A stretch of DNA of 41,117 nucleotides, taken from positions 1 through 41,117 of the forward strand of contig CAMDKD010000024.1 of the NCBI GenBank assembly GCA_945901125.1, written 5' to 3'. Shown here piece after piece: positions 15,703-24,513 of this stretch (position 1 is the first letter of the stretch; each line of letters begins with the position of its first letter). This DNA comes from Bordetella parapertussis (lineage in GTDB: Bacteria; Pseudomonadota; Gammaproteobacteria; Burkholderiales; Burkholderiaceae_C). The notes beneath the pieces are model-generated. The model ran no database searches. It was given only the letters and a program-made list of their open reading frames with translations, and was not told the origin of the DNA. The position numbers and the translations under genes were made by a program.

Positions 15703-16374
15703 ATGAAAACACATACCGACATCGCCCCTGACATCGCCAGATTCAATATGGTCGAACAGCAGATCCGCCCTTGGCAGGTGCTGGACTTGAATGTGCTGTC
15801 CCTGTTGTCACGCTTAGACCGACACGAGTTTGTCCCCAAGGCTTACCAATCACTGGCTTACAGCGACACAGAGTTGCCGCTGGCCAATGGCGAATGCATG
15901 TTGGCACCGCGTGTAGATGCACGTTTGCTGCAAGACTTGCAATTACAAACGCATGAACACGTGCTGGAAATCGGCACCGGCAGCGGCTATCTGACGGCCT
16001 TGCTGGCCATGTCATGTGCACACGTCACCAGTCTGGAATGCCATGCCGGTTTCATTCCTGCTGCCCAACAGCGACTCAGTCACTGCGGTATCCGCAATGT
16101 TGAATTGGTGCACAGCGAGGGCATTCCCGCGCATGCCACCGTTCAGACTTATGATGCAATCCTGCTCGGCGGCTCGGTGGCTTCTGTACCGGTCGCCTTG
16201 CTTGCCATGCTCAAACCCGGCGGCAGATTGCTGGGAGTGATAGGCGAAGAACCGGTGATGTGCGCCACGCGTGTGGTCCGCCAGGCCGACGGTCAAGGCC
16301 ACAGCCAGTCCTTATGGGATGTGGTCATACCCAGACTGCACGGTTTCGCTGAAAAAACTGCTTTCCATTTTTAA
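15703..16374 (+). CDS. Protein-L-isoaspartate O-methyltransferase family protein
   Basis: A 223-aa SAM-dependent methyltransferase of the Pcm family. It shows FNMVEQQIRPWQVLD at the N-terminus, the SAM motif VLEIGTGSGYLTALLA (about 87-102), and later ILLGGSVASVP and LKPGGRLLGVIG. True Pcm enzymes methylate damaged isoaspartyl residues to start repair. In betaproteobacteria a divergent Pcm-like gene is often found next to tolC and waaA, as here, so the enzyme may have another substrate. It starts 12 nt after the pump gene and may be cotranscribed with it. Confidence 0.88.
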   Translation: MKTHTDIAPDIARFNMVEQQIRPWQVLDLNVLSLLSRLDRHEFVPKAYQSLAYSDTELPLANGECMLAPRVDARLLQDLQLQTHEHVLEIGTGSGYLTALLAMSCAHVTSLECHAGFIPAAQQRLSHCGIRNVELVHSEGIPAHATVQTYDAILLGGSVASVPVALLAMLKPGGRLLGVIGEEPVMCATRVVRQADGQGHSQSLWDVVIPRLHGFAEKTAFHF

Positions 16375-16396
16375 TACGAAGTCACAAAGGAAGACC

Positions 16397-17725
16397 ATGA
16401 AATTGTTTCGCACCCTGCCCTTGATTGCGGCCATGTCTCTGGCCTTCTCAGGGACTGTCCGGGGCCAGAGTCTGGTCGATATGTACGACGCAGCCAGAGA
16501 TTTCGATGCAACTTTCATCGGTGCACAGTACCAGGTACAAGCGGCCCGCATGCGGATATTGCAGGCGCAGGCCAAACTGGGCATGAACGTCAACCTCAAC
16601 GCCAACGTCAGTTTGAACAATGGCGGCTACTCCAAGCCTTCAAGCTCTCTGGGCAACCACACCTACAGCAATCAGACCGGCACCGTCACAGGCACGCAGC
16701 AGTTATACAAACCGGGCAACAACATTGAAGTGGCGCAGACCCAGTTACAAATGCGCCAGATCGAAGCACAGTTGCAAGCCGCTGAGCAAGACCTGATGGT
16801 GCGCCTGAGCCAGGCCTACTTTGATGTACTCGCCGCCAAGGACAATCTGACCTTTATTCAGGCGCAAATGAAAGCTGTGGCCGAGCAACTCGCCTCTGCC
16901 AAGCGCAATTTTGAAGTCGGCACCGCCACCATTACCGACACGCGTGAAGCGCAGGCCAGTTACGATTTGTCGCGCGCCCAGGAAATCGCTGCACAAAACG
17001 ATTTGCTGGTCAAAAAAATGGCCCTGGAACAACTCGTCGGCAAATCCGATCTGTCACCCAAATCTGTGTCACTGACGGCCAAGCCGCTGGCGCCCCAACC
17101 TGAGCGGGTGGAAAACTGGGTAGCCTTAAGCGAAGGCCAAAACCCCAGCGTCAAGCAATTACGCACTGCGCTTGAAATTGCCGATCTGGAAGTTCGTAAA
17201 GCTCAAACAGGACTCAAACCCACTGTTGAAGCCCAGCTCAGCTACAGCTACAGCAATGCAAACGGGACTATCCTCTATCAAACTGAGCAACGATACGGCG
17301 TTGCCACCGGCGCTGTGGTGCTGAACTTGCCGCTTTACACTGGCAAGTCACTGGACAACCGTGTGCGTGAAGCCATGTCGCTCAAGCAAAAAGCCGAAGC
17401 CGATCTGGACGCCACTGCCCGCAACGTGGCGCAAAGCGCTCGCAGCGCCTACTTTGGCGTGATGTCCGGCATCAGCCAGGTGTCGGCCTTGCAGGCCGCA
17501 GAACTGTCCAGCCAGTCGGCCTTGGACGCCAACAAGCTTGGCTATAACGTCGGGGTTCGCATCAATATCAATGTGCTGGATGCGCAATCCAAGCTTTACG
17601 ACACCAAAGCCAAGCTGGCCAAAGCACGCTATGACGCGCTGGTCGGACTGCTGAAACTGCGCCAGGTCAGCGGCGTGCTCAACGTAGAAGATCTGCAAAA
17701 CGTCAATACGCTGCTGGTTCCCTGA
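16397..17725 (+). CDS. tolC: TolC-family outer-membrane efflux channel
   Basis: A 442-aa outer-membrane factor. Signal peptide MKLFRTLPLIAAMSLAFSG ends near Gly24, then LVDMYDAARDFDATFIGAQY is the typical TolC beginning. Two internally similar halves with long, Gln/Ala-rich helices and short beta strands follow (for example VRININVLDAQSKLYDTKAKLAKARYD near the end). AAAGGA lies 7 nt ahead of the ATG at 16397; an in-frame extension upstream overlaps the methyltransferase and lacks a signal peptide. It should be the exit duct for the RND pump encoded upstream and perhaps for type I secretion. The stop is only 6 nt from the end of the convergent waaA, with no obvious terminator. Confidence 0.95.
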   Translation: MKLFRTLPLIAAMSLAFSGTVRGQSLVDMYDAARDFDATFIGAQYQVQAARMRILQAQAKLGMNVNLNANVSLNNGGYSKPSSSLGNHTYSNQTGTVTGTQQLYKPGNNIEVAQTQLQMRQIEAQLQAAEQDLMVRLSQAYFDVLAAKDNLTFIQAQMKAVAEQLASAKRNFEVGTATITDTREAQASYDLSRAQEIAAQNDLLVKKMALEQLVGKSDLSPKSVSLTAKPLAPQPERVENWVALSEGQNPSVKQLRTALEIADLEVRKAQTGLKPTVEAQLSYSYSNANGTILYQTEQRYGVATGAVVLNLPLYTGKSLDNRVREAMSLKQKAEADLDATARNVAQSARSAYFGVMSGISQVSALQAAELSSQSALDANKLGYNVGVRININVLDAQSKLYDTKAKLAKARYDALVGLLKLRQVSGVLNVEDLQNVNTLLVP

Positions 17726-17731
17726 ACCGTT

Positions 17732-19006
17732 TCACAGCAAGGGCTTGAGCAGTTCAATACAACGCTGCACAGCACCTTGGTGCTGTGTTGCAAAGCTGCC
17801 GGCAGCCTCGGCCATATTGAGGCTCTCTTGACGGTTAACCGCCAGCGCATGGGCCCGGCTGACCGCCTCTGTCAAGTTAACTGTGCGCAAAGCCGCACCG
17901 CTGTGTAAGGCCAGTCTGGCGGCCTCGGTAAAGTTAAACGTATGCGGCCCCATCACCACCGGGCAAGCGCAGGCACAGGCCTCGATCAGGTTTTGACCGC
18001 CCAGCGGCTCGAAACTGCCTCCCAGCAAACACACGCTGGCGACACCGAAGTAAAAAGGCATTTCACCCAGACTGTCGCCCAGCACCACCGCGTCAGACCC
18101 CGCGAGCGGGCTGTCAGGCAACTGCGGGCCCCACTGGCTGCGCCGCACCAAGGCATGACCGGCGGAAGCCACCAAAGCGGCCACATCGTCAAAACGCTGC
18201 GGGTGGCGCGGCACCAGCCACCACTGCACATCGCGCATATAAGCCGGGTTGTCAGACAAAAGTTTGAGCAATGCCGCCTCTTCACCTTCGCGCGAAATCG
18301 CCAGCAACACCACCGGCCTTGAAGACTGCGCGCGCCAGGTCAGACCCGTGGCCAGCAAACGGGCATCCGGCACCGCATCAAATTTGAGGTTGCCCATCAC
18401 CGACTGCACTTTGGCACCCAAGTGTTCCATGCGCTTGGCATCATCTGCGGTCTGCGCCCAGACGGCGTGCAAGCCTTGAAACGCCGGTTTTGACAGCGAA
18501 GACCAGCGCATGGCTTTGCGCAAGGATTTGGCGCTCAAACGCCCGTTCAATAAAACCAGCGGCACACCGTGCGCCTTTGCCAAAGCCACCGTGTTTGGCC
18601 AGACCTCGGTGTCAACCAGTAGGCCCAAGCGCGGCTGGAAATGGCGCAAAAAACGCTCAACCGCAAACGGTGTGTCCCAAGGCTGCCAGACCTGTGTGTC
18701 GCCGCTTTGCAGCAGGCTGAGGCCTTGCTCACGCCCTGTGGCCGTTCCGTGCGTGAAGATGAAACGTATGCCCGGATACGTCTGGCGCAAAGCCTTTACC
18801 AGCGCTTGCACCGCACGGGTTTCGCCCAGCGACACCGCGTGTATCCAAACCTTGCCCGAGTCTGCCGGCATGCTGTAAAACCCGAATCGTTCGCCCACCG
18901 CATGGGCATACAAAGCTTCGCGCCGGGCACGCCAGCGCAAGCGCAACAACAGCACCGGCACCAGCGCCAGCATCAACACCGAATAAATAAAACGCGCGAC
19001 GCTCAT
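17732..19006 (-). CDS. waaA: 3-deoxy-D-manno-octulosonic acid (KDO) transferase
   Basis: A 424-aa membrane-anchored glycosyltransferase that adds KDO to lipid IVA in lipopolysaccharide synthesis. The N-terminal anchor helix (FIYSVLMLALVPVLLLRL), IHAVSLGETRA, FTHGTATGREQ, the DTEVWPN motif and LLGGSFEPLGGQNLIEACACACPVVMGP are all characteristic. I chose the ATG at 19006, which overlaps the waaC stop as ATGA; the open frame extends 17 codons further inside waaC. It is the last gene of a three-gene envelope operon. Confidence 0.97.
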   Translation of the reverse strand: MSVARFIYSVLMLALVPVLLLRLRWRARREALYAHAVGERFGFYSMPADSGKVWIHAVSLGETRAVQALVKALRQTYPGIRFIFTHGTATGREQGLSLLQSGDTQVWQPWDTPFAVERFLRHFQPRLGLLVDTEVWPNTVALAKAHGVPLVLLNGRLSAKSLRKAMRWSSLSKPAFQGLHAVWAQTADDAKRMEHLGAKVQSVMGNLKFDAVPDARLLATGLTWRAQSSRPVVLLAISREGEEAALLKLLSDNPAYMRDVQWWLVPRHPQRFDDVAALVASAGHALVRRSQWGPQLPDSPLAGSDAVVLGDSLGEMPFYFGVASVCLLGGSFEPLGGQNLIEACACACPVVMGPHTFNFTEAARLALHSGAALRTVNLTEAVSRAHALAVNRQESLNMAEAAGSFATQHQGAVQRCIELLKPLL

Positions 19007-19998
19007 ACGCTGAGGCGTGCGGGCGCAGCCGCCAACACCTGTTGACACGCCGGCCACACCTGGTCCGCCGCCGGGGCTTGTGCGCCGCCGACCGCCTGCT
19101 GGTACGTGCGCCCGACCGGGCCGGCGCGCGCCACGCGCGGTTGACTGAAAATTTGCACCACCGGTAAATTGAGGGCGATCGCTAAATGGCTCAAGCCTGA
19201 ATCCACACCGACCACCAGCGTGGCCGCAGCCATGTGTGTTTTTAATTCAGCCAAGGACATGCGCGGCCAGACGCGGCAAGCAGGCCCTAAAACACCGGCT
19301 AATTGCTGCGCCCATTGCAATTCTTGCTCGGACGATTGAGGCAGCGCCAGAGTGAAACCTTGAGCCAGCAATTGTTGGCCCAACGCCTCCCAATCCGAGG
19401 CAGGCCACAGGTTGTCGGCGCGCGTGGTACCAAATGCCAGCACGGCCAACGCAGGCTGCGCCGCAGGCATGGACGGCCACGGGTAGACAGGGGCATCCGC
19501 CAGCCACTGCGTTGCGTCCTGACCGCAGGCACGCGCGGCCAGACTGCGGTAACGCGCCACCGCGTGTATGGTTTTTTCCATGGGCACCGTGCGTTGCAAT
19601 AGCCAGCGCACCGGCCATTCATACGAACACCAGTCGCTGGCATTGGCGTAAGTAACGCTGAAACCGCCCGGGTTCAAACGCGCCATGCGCGCCACGCGGG
19701 CCGATTTGATCAAGCCCTGGAAATCAATCACCAGGTCGTAGCTCTCGCTGCGCAAGGCTTGCCAAAAGGCTTGCCAGGCAGCACGCGTTTCAGATTGCCA
19801 GAAAGTTTTGCGCCAGCGGCGCTGGGCGATAGGAATGACTTTGTTGATGGAAGGTACTGTGCGCAGCAAATCAGCGAAGGCTTCCTCCACCACCCAATCG
19901 ATGGTGCATCCTGGATAACGGCTTTGGATATCGTGCAGCACCGGCAGGGTTTGAATCACGTCCCCCAATGACGACAACTTGACCACCAACACCCTCAA
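19003..19998 (-). CDS. waaC: Lipopolysaccharide heptosyltransferase I
   Basis: A 331-aa glycosyltransferase of the GT-9 family that adds the first heptose to the KDO region of the LPS inner core. The N-terminus MRVLVVKLSSLGDVIQTLP is the heptosyltransferase signature. IDFQGLIKSA, VLAFGTTRADNLWP and the nucleotide-sugar binding VVGVDSGLSHLAIAL follow. It overlaps waaA and the upstream phosphomutase by 4 nt each, so all three genes form one translationally coupled unit. Confidence 0.96.
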   Translation of the reverse strand: MRVLVVKLSSLGDVIQTLPVLHDIQSRYPGCTIDWVVEEAFADLLRTVPSINKVIPIAQRRWRKTFWQSETRAAWQAFWQALRSESYDLVIDFQGLIKSARVARMARLNPGGFSVTYANASDWCSYEWPVRWLLQRTVPMEKTIHAVARYRSLAARACGQDATQWLADAPVYPWPSMPAAQPALAVLAFGTTRADNLWPASDWEALGQQLLAQGFTLALPQSSEQELQWAQQLAGVLGPACRVWPRMSLAELKTHMAAATLVVGVDSGLSHLAIALNLPVVQIFSQPRVARAGPVGRTYQQAVGGAQAPAADQVWPACQQVLAAAPARLSV

Positions 19999-21395
19999 TG
20001 CGCAGCCTCTTGTACCTGTGCATCCGGTTTGACCTGACGCAGCAAGGCCATCATGTCTTGTTCTATGCGCTGCAAAGCAGCCGTGGTCTGACCTTCAAAA
20101 CGCAGCACCAGCACCGGCGTGGTGTTGGAGGCGCGCACGAGGCCGAAGCCGTCGTCCCAATCGATGCGCACACCGTCTATGTCGCACAGCACTGGGTGTT
20201 GCGCGGCAGCAGGCAAACCTTGGGTGCGCGCCAGCGTCAGCAAATCAGCGGTCACCTGGTGCGGTTCGCCTTCACGGCACGCCACGTTCAGCTCGGGCGT
20301 GGATTGGCTGGTCGGCAAATCGTGCAACACCTGGTTGGCGTCTGCCGAGCGGCTGAGGATTTCCAGCAAGCGGCAACCGGCGTAAGTGCCGTCGTCAAAT
20401 CCGTACCAGCGTTCTTTGAAAAACACATGGCCGCTCATCTCGCCGCCCAGCGGTGAATCAATGGCTTTCATTTGCGCTTTGATGAGTGAATGCCCGGTCT
20501 TGAACATCTGCGGCACGCCACCGGCTGCGCGTATGGCGGGCGCGAGTTGCTGCGAACATTTCACGTCAAACACAATGGTGCCGCCGGGCACGCGCGTGAG
20601 CACATCGCGGGCGAACAACATCATCTGGCGGTCCGGGTAAATCGTCTGGCCGTCGCGCGTGACTATGCCCAGGCGATCGCCGTCGCCGTCAAACGCCAGC
20701 CCGAGTTCGGCGTCGCTGTTTTGCAATGCGTGGATCAAGTCGCGCAGGTTTTCGGGTTTGCTCGGATCCGGGTGGTGGTTGGGAAAATTACCGTCGACCT
20801 CGCTGAACAATTCGGTGACCTCGCAGCCGATGGCGCGCAGTATCTGTGGCGCGCTAGCCCCGGCCACACCGTTGCCCGAATCGACCACGATGCGCATGGG
20901 CCGCGCCAAGCGTATGTCGGAGACGATGCGATCTGCATAGGTTTGATTCACAGACACAGACAGCACGCCGCCACCGCTTTGCAGCTGCCAGTTTTCATCT
21001 TGCATCATGCGGCGCAGGCCTTGAATTTCTTCGCCGTAAATAGCGCGTCCGTCCATCACCATTTTGAAACCGTTGTAGTCGCGCGGGTTGTGGCTGCCGG
21101 TGATTTGTATGCCGCTTTTGCACAAGGTGTGAGCAGCGAAATACAACTGCGGCGTGGTGACCATGCCGACATCAATCACTTGCACGCCCGTGTCTATCAA
21201 GCCTTGTACCAATGCTTGCGCCAGCGCGGGGCCGCTGAGCCGCCCGTCGCGCCCGACGGCAACCTGTGTTTGCCCGCAGGCCATGGCTTGTGTGCCGAAA
21301 CTGCGGCCCAGTGCCAGTGCGACATCCGGGTTGAGTGAAGCCGGGACTATGCCTCTGATGTCATAGGCTTTGAAAATGGTGTTGTCTGTTTTCAT
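19995..21395 (-). CDS. Phosphomannomutase/phosphoglucomutase (AlgC/ManB type)
   Basis: A 466-aa alpha-D-phosphohexomutase that interconverts the 1- and 6-phosphates of mannose or glucose, supplying sugar nucleotides for LPS and capsule. The start MKTDNTIFKAYDIRGI, the phospho-serine loop with Ser101 in ITGSHNPRDYNGFKM, the metal site DGDGDRLGIV, and the sugar-binding GEMSGHVFF are intact. Which hexose it prefers cannot be read from sequence. It is the first gene of the waa operon and overlaps waaC by 4 nt. Confidence 0.95.
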   Translation of the reverse strand: MKTDNTIFKAYDIRGIVPASLNPDVALALGRSFGTQAMACGQTQVAVGRDGRLSGPALAQALVQGLIDTGVQVIDVGMVTTPQLYFAAHTLCKSGIQITGSHNPRDYNGFKMVMDGRAIYGEEIQGLRRMMQDENWQLQSGGGVLSVSVNQTYADRIVSDIRLARPMRIVVDSGNGVAGASAPQILRAIGCEVTELFSEVDGNFPNHHPDPSKPENLRDLIHALQNSDAELGLAFDGDGDRLGIVTRDGQTIYPDRQMMLFARDVLTRVPGGTIVFDVKCSQQLAPAIRAAGGVPQMFKTGHSLIKAQMKAIDSPLGGEMSGHVFFKERWYGFDDGTYAGCRLLEILSRSADANQVLHDLPTSQSTPELNVACREGEPHQVTADLLTLARTQGLPAAAQHPVLCDIDGVRIDWDDGFGLVRASNTTPVLVLRFEGQTTAALQRIEQDMMALLRQVKPDAQVQEAAH

Positions 21396-21471
21396 GCGAA
21401 ATCATTGTAGGGCCGCAGGTCAGCGCATCAGCCTTTATGATGACAATGAAAACCACTCCGACTATTTACCT

Positions 21472-21990
21472 ATGACATTTGCCTTGGCCAAGCCCCCCGT
21501 GACACAAGCTCAGTGGCAAATGCCTATCAACACCCCGCTGGGCGGCATGACGCTGGTGGCCTCACAACAGGGTTTGCAAGGCGCCTGGTTTGACCACCAG
21601 GCCCACCGCCCGGATATAGCGGCATTGCCCTGGGGTTCGAGCCAACCTTGGTTGCGCGAAGCCCGCAAGCAACTGTGCGAATACTTTGCCGGCCAACGAC
21701 AGCAATTCGAATTGGCTTTGCAACCCTACGCCGGCAGCGAGTTTCAGCGCACAGTCTGGCAGGCCTTGGCCATGATTCCCTTTGGACGATTTGTTTCTTA
21801 CGCCGAGATAGCCAGGCACCTTGGCCGGCCGCAGGCGGCGCGCGCCATAGGCATGGCCGTGGGGCGCAACCCTTTGAGTATTTTTCTGCCTTGCCACCGC
21901 GTGGTGGCCAGCGACGGCGCACTCACCGGTTATGCCGGCGGACTTGATCGCAAGATCGCTTTGCTGCAACTCGAAGGCACGCTGTTGTGA
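21472..21990 (+). CDS. ogt: Methylated-DNA--[protein]-cysteine S-methyltransferase
   Basis: A 172-aa suicide DNA repair protein that takes alkyl groups from O6-methylguanine. The acceptor is Cys141 in LPCHRVVASDGALTGYAGG, preceded by the winged helix-turn-helix (QRTVWQALAMIPFGRFVSYAEIA) and the RAIGMAVGRNPL loop. No AraC or AlkA domain is fused. The ATG at 21472 gives a normal family N-terminus; the frame is open further upstream into the divergent phosphomutase start, which I reject. The stop overlaps the GTG of the next gene by 4 nt. Confidence 0.95.
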   Translation: MTFALAKPPVTQAQWQMPINTPLGGMTLVASQQGLQGAWFDHQAHRPDIAALPWGSSQPWLREARKQLCEYFAGQRQQFELALQPYAGSEFQRTVWQALAMIPFGRFVSYAEIARHLGRPQAARAIGMAVGRNPLSIFLPCHRVVASDGALTGYAGGLDRKIALLQLEGTLL

Positions 21991-22892
21991 CGGCAGCGTT
22001 GCGTTGGCAACGCTGGCTGCCGGAATTTGTGCTGCTGGGCATGATCTGGGGCTCTTCGTTTGTCTTCATGCGCATGACATCGCAACAGTTCGGCCCGTGG
22101 ACCACCGCCTGGCTGCGGGTCAGCGTGGCAGTGCTGGTCTTGTTGCCTTTTTTGCTGTGGAATGGTCACAGTGCTGCTTTAAAGCGGCATTGGCGCGCCG
22201 TGATGACCATGGGCGTGATCAATTCGGGTATCCCTTTTATTTGCTTTGCTTATGCGGTGCTGCATATCAGCACAGGCATGTCGTCCATCCTCAATTGCAT
22301 TTCGCCGCTGTTCGGCGCATTGATCGCCTGGCTGTGGCTGGGCGAGCGCCCCGGGCACTGGCGCGCATTCGGCATGCTGCTGGGGTTTATAGGTGCGGCA
22401 TTGCTGGCGGCCGGTGTCAGCGGCGGCCTGTCCTTTGATGCTGGTGCCAACGGCTGGGCGATGCTGGCCTGCTTGGTGGCAACCGCTTGTTATGGCACGG
22501 CAACATCGATTTCACAACGTTACCTGTCGGGGGTGCCGCCGCTGGTGATTGCCACCGGCAGCCAGATGGGCGCTTGTCTCTTTTTAATTTTGCCGGGTCT
22601 GTGGTTTCACCCGACGCAGGTGCCGACGGCATCCGCCTGGGTGGGTTTGCTGATGATTGGGGCGGTATCGACGGCGCTGGCTTATATGCTGTATTTCAGG
22701 TTGATTGCCAAAACCGGCGGTTCGCGCACTTTGAGTGTGACTTACCTGGTGCCCTTGTTCGCCAACATCATCGGCGTGGTGTTTCTGGATGAAACGCTGA
22801 GCTTGCGGATTTTGCTGTGCGGCGGTTTGATTTTGCTGGGCACGGCCATGGCCAATGGCATGTTCATGCCGGCTTTTTTGCGCAGGCGTTGA
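21987..22892 (+). CDS. EamA/DMT-family transporter
   Basis: A 301-aa inner-membrane protein with ten predicted helices in two EamA repeats, the layout of drug/metabolite exporters. FVLLGMIWGSSFVFMRM and the second-half AYMLYFRLIAKTGGSRTLSVTYLVPLFANIIGVVFLDETLS are characteristic; helices run through to LLGTAMANGMF. The GTG start lies in the ogt stop (GTGA), indicating coupled translation. The substrate cannot be predicted. Confidence 0.93.
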   Translation: MTAALRWQRWLPEFVLLGMIWGSSFVFMRMTSQQFGPWTTAWLRVSVAVLVLLPFLLWNGHSAALKRHWRAVMTMGVINSGIPFICFAYAVLHISTGMSSILNCISPLFGALIAWLWLGERPGHWRAFGMLLGFIGAALLAAGVSGGLSFDAGANGWAMLACLVATACYGTATSISQRYLSGVPPLVIATGSQMGACLFLILPGLWFHPTQVPTASAWVGLLMIGAVSTALAYMLYFRLIAKTGGSRTLSVTYLVPLFANIIGVVFLDETLSLRILLCGGLILLGTAMANGMFMPAFLRRR

Positions 22893-22895
22893 TTG

Positions 22896-22920
22896 AACCG
22901 CATAAATGCTGTCGGAGAAA
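22896..22920 (+). repeat. 25-bp direct repeat, copy 1
   Basis: Begins AACCGCATAAATGC and is identical to 23138-23162. It lies just after the EamA stop. The two copies are 242 bp apart start to start and enclose 217 bp without a recognisable gene. Confidence 0.85.
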
Positions 22921-23053
22921 ACTGCGAATGGACGACGACATGGCGGGCGGGCCGACGCGAACATTGGCGCGTAGCGGCAGTGAGAGGCGACCGTCCCGGC
23001 GTGGCGTGAACAGTTCACTCGAATTGAAGACACGCTTTGGCCGACCATCCGGT

Positions 23054-23089
23054 GCGATTTTTTTCTGCGCTTTCGCTCGAAAAAAACGC
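23054..23089. terminator. Bidirectional terminator-like hairpin
   Basis: GCG-A-TTTTTTTC (23054-23065) pairs with GAAAAAAACGC (23079-23089) with one bulged A, and GCG-CTTT-CGC forms an inner tip. It lies between the convergent EamA and hydrolase genes. The A/T outer stem gives a T-run on either strand, so it could stop both transcripts. Confidence 0.6.
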
Positions 23090-23137
23090 CCCCTCTGTCG
23101 GCCTCTGTCATATATTTGGTTGAAGCTTGGTTTCTTT

Positions 23138-23162
23138 AACCGCATAAATGCTGTCGGAGAAA
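23138..23162 (+). repeat. 25-bp direct repeat, copy 2
   Basis: Identical to 22896-22920. It lies 31 nt from the end of the convergent hydrolase gene. No inverted termini or transposase are associated with the pair, so it is not a recognisable insertion sequence. Confidence 0.85.
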
Positions 23163-23193
23163 CAATCGGTGTCTGACGCCAATTACGAAGCAA

Positions 23194-24051
23194 TTAAACG
23201 GCCAGGCACATCTCCAGAGCCATCCGGTGCAAGCGGTGATCCGGTTTAACCAATGCTTCAACGATGCTGAAATGGTTCAAGCCGTGCAACTCTTGGCAAA
23301 CCGGCACACGCTGCGCTCCCCAGGCCTTGCGGATCAAACGGTTATGGCGCAAAAATTCTGCGCTTTCTAACGATCCCGCCACACTCAACATACAACCATG
23401 CGAGGGAGACGGCATCCAGGCCGGACTGCACTGCAAAATCTGTGCATCATCTAGCCGCAATTCAGATTGCAACATCGGCGAGCGGCTGACAGACGCCAGC
23501 TCATACAAACCGGAAACCGACAAGGCCGACTTCACCAAGTCCACAGGCAGATCCGCCGCATGACGCTGCCACTGACACGCCATCATCATGGCTGCCAAGT
23601 GACCGCCTGCCGAATGCCCTGCCACATGGATACGCGCGGGGTCCCCGCCCCACTCGCGGATGTAACGCCAGACCCAGGCCAGCGCCTTGACCATTTGCAG
23701 CACGATTTGCGGCACCGTGACCGCCGGACACAAAGCATAGTTCGGCACGACGACACACACGCCTTGTTTCACAAAAGCCGGTGCAATGAATGAATGATCC
23801 GATTTGTCCAAGGCACGCCAGTAACCGCCGTGCAAAAACACCAGCACCGGTGCCTTGGCGACGGCTGCCGGAAAAATATCCAGGGTTTCGTTGGGGCCCT
23901 CACCGTAGCTCAAGTCGGTCAGGCATTTCAGTTGGTCACGAGCCAGCGCAGAGTCTGCGGCCCATTGCTGCAAGTGTGTCGCAAAACCGGGCACCAGCGC
24001 CCGGTTGTTGTACATGCGGTCATACCACTCGGGCGTGGCGGCTTGGTACAT
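23194..24051 (-). CDS. Alpha/beta hydrolase, kynurenine formamidase/esterase-like
   Basis: A 285-aa hydrolase. It has the oxyanion motif HGGYWRALDKSDHSF (from residue 74), the nucleophile elbow GHSAGG with Ser147, and the catalytic His in LHGLNHFSIVEAL. The HGGYW...VVVPNYALCP arrangement resembles arylformamidases and the BD-FAE esterases. No kynurenine pathway genes are nearby, so the substrate is open. The chosen ATG at 24051 gives MYQAATPEWYDRMYNNR, a typical beginning; the frame is open upstream into the bactofilin gene. It starts 7 nt after that gene. Confidence 0.88.
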   Translation of the reverse strand: MYQAATPEWYDRMYNNRALVPGFATHLQQWAADSALARDQLKCLTDLSYGEGPNETLDIFPAAVAKAPVLVFLHGGYWRALDKSDHSFIAPAFVKQGVCVVVPNYALCPAVTVPQIVLQMVKALAWVWRYIREWGGDPARIHVAGHSAGGHLAAMMMACQWQRHAADLPVDLVKSALSVSGLYELASVSRSPMLQSELRLDDAQILQCSPAWMPSPSHGCMLSVAGSLESAEFLRHNRLIRKAWGAQRVPVCQELHGLNHFSIVEALVKPDHRLHRMALEMCLAV

Positions 24052-24058
24052 GCCCGCT

Positions 24059-24493
24059 TTATTTGCTGTTTTGCGCCTGGCGGATGGCCGAATTGGCCTC
24101 TGCGCCGGCGGTAGTGCCACCGGCCGGGTTTTGAATCACCAGACCCAGCAATCGTGCGCCGTGCTCGACCGCGATAGAGCCGTAAGAAATGTCGCCGTGA
24201 ACAATCGAATCTTTGTGGAACTCGACCCGCTCGGATGCATAAATATTGCCTTCGACCTTGCCGGCCACCATCACGCGATGAGCGGTGACATCACCGGAGA
24301 CTTCACCGGTCGGTCCAATGGCCACGGTCACTTTGTTTTCCTTGGTGGTTTCGATATTGCCGACCACCTTGCCGTCGATACGCACGCTGTCGAGCAACAC
24401 CAAGCGACCGTAAATTTGAGTGGATCGACCGATCAGTGTTTCAAAACGCTCTTGCGAACTGGCCAGGGGTTTGTCGCGCAATTTTTCAAACAT
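24059..24493 (-). CDS. Bactofilin
   Basis: A 144-aa bactofilin, a polymer-forming cytoskeletal protein with a right-handed beta-helix core. The repeating short beta strands (RLVLLDSVRIDGKVVGNIET, VTVAIGPTGEVSGDVTAHRVMVAGKVEGNIYAS and so on) are diagnostic. GGAG lies 7 nt ahead of the ATG. It sits 20 nt after an M23 peptidase gene; this pairing is common and the bactofilin is thought to position the peptidase for local cell-wall remodelling, affecting cell shape. Confidence 0.95.
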   Translation of the reverse strand: MFEKLRDKPLASSQERFETLIGRSTQIYGRLVLLDSVRIDGKVVGNIETTKENKVTVAIGPTGEVSGDVTAHRVMVAGKVEGNIYASERVEFHKDSIVHGDISYGSIAVEHGARLLGLVIQNPAGGTTAGAEANSAIRQAQNSK

Positions 24494-24513
24494 GGGATTA
24501 CTCCGGTGAGGGA

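Noticed and set aside
20490..21338. A 282-codon antisense frame inside the phosphomutase gene
   Set aside because: Shadow of a well-supported gene, no start signal and no recognisable domain.
22893..23193. An insertion sequence or small transposon between the 25-bp repeats
   Set aside because: No inverted ends, no transposase, and the repeats are too long for a normal target-site duplication.
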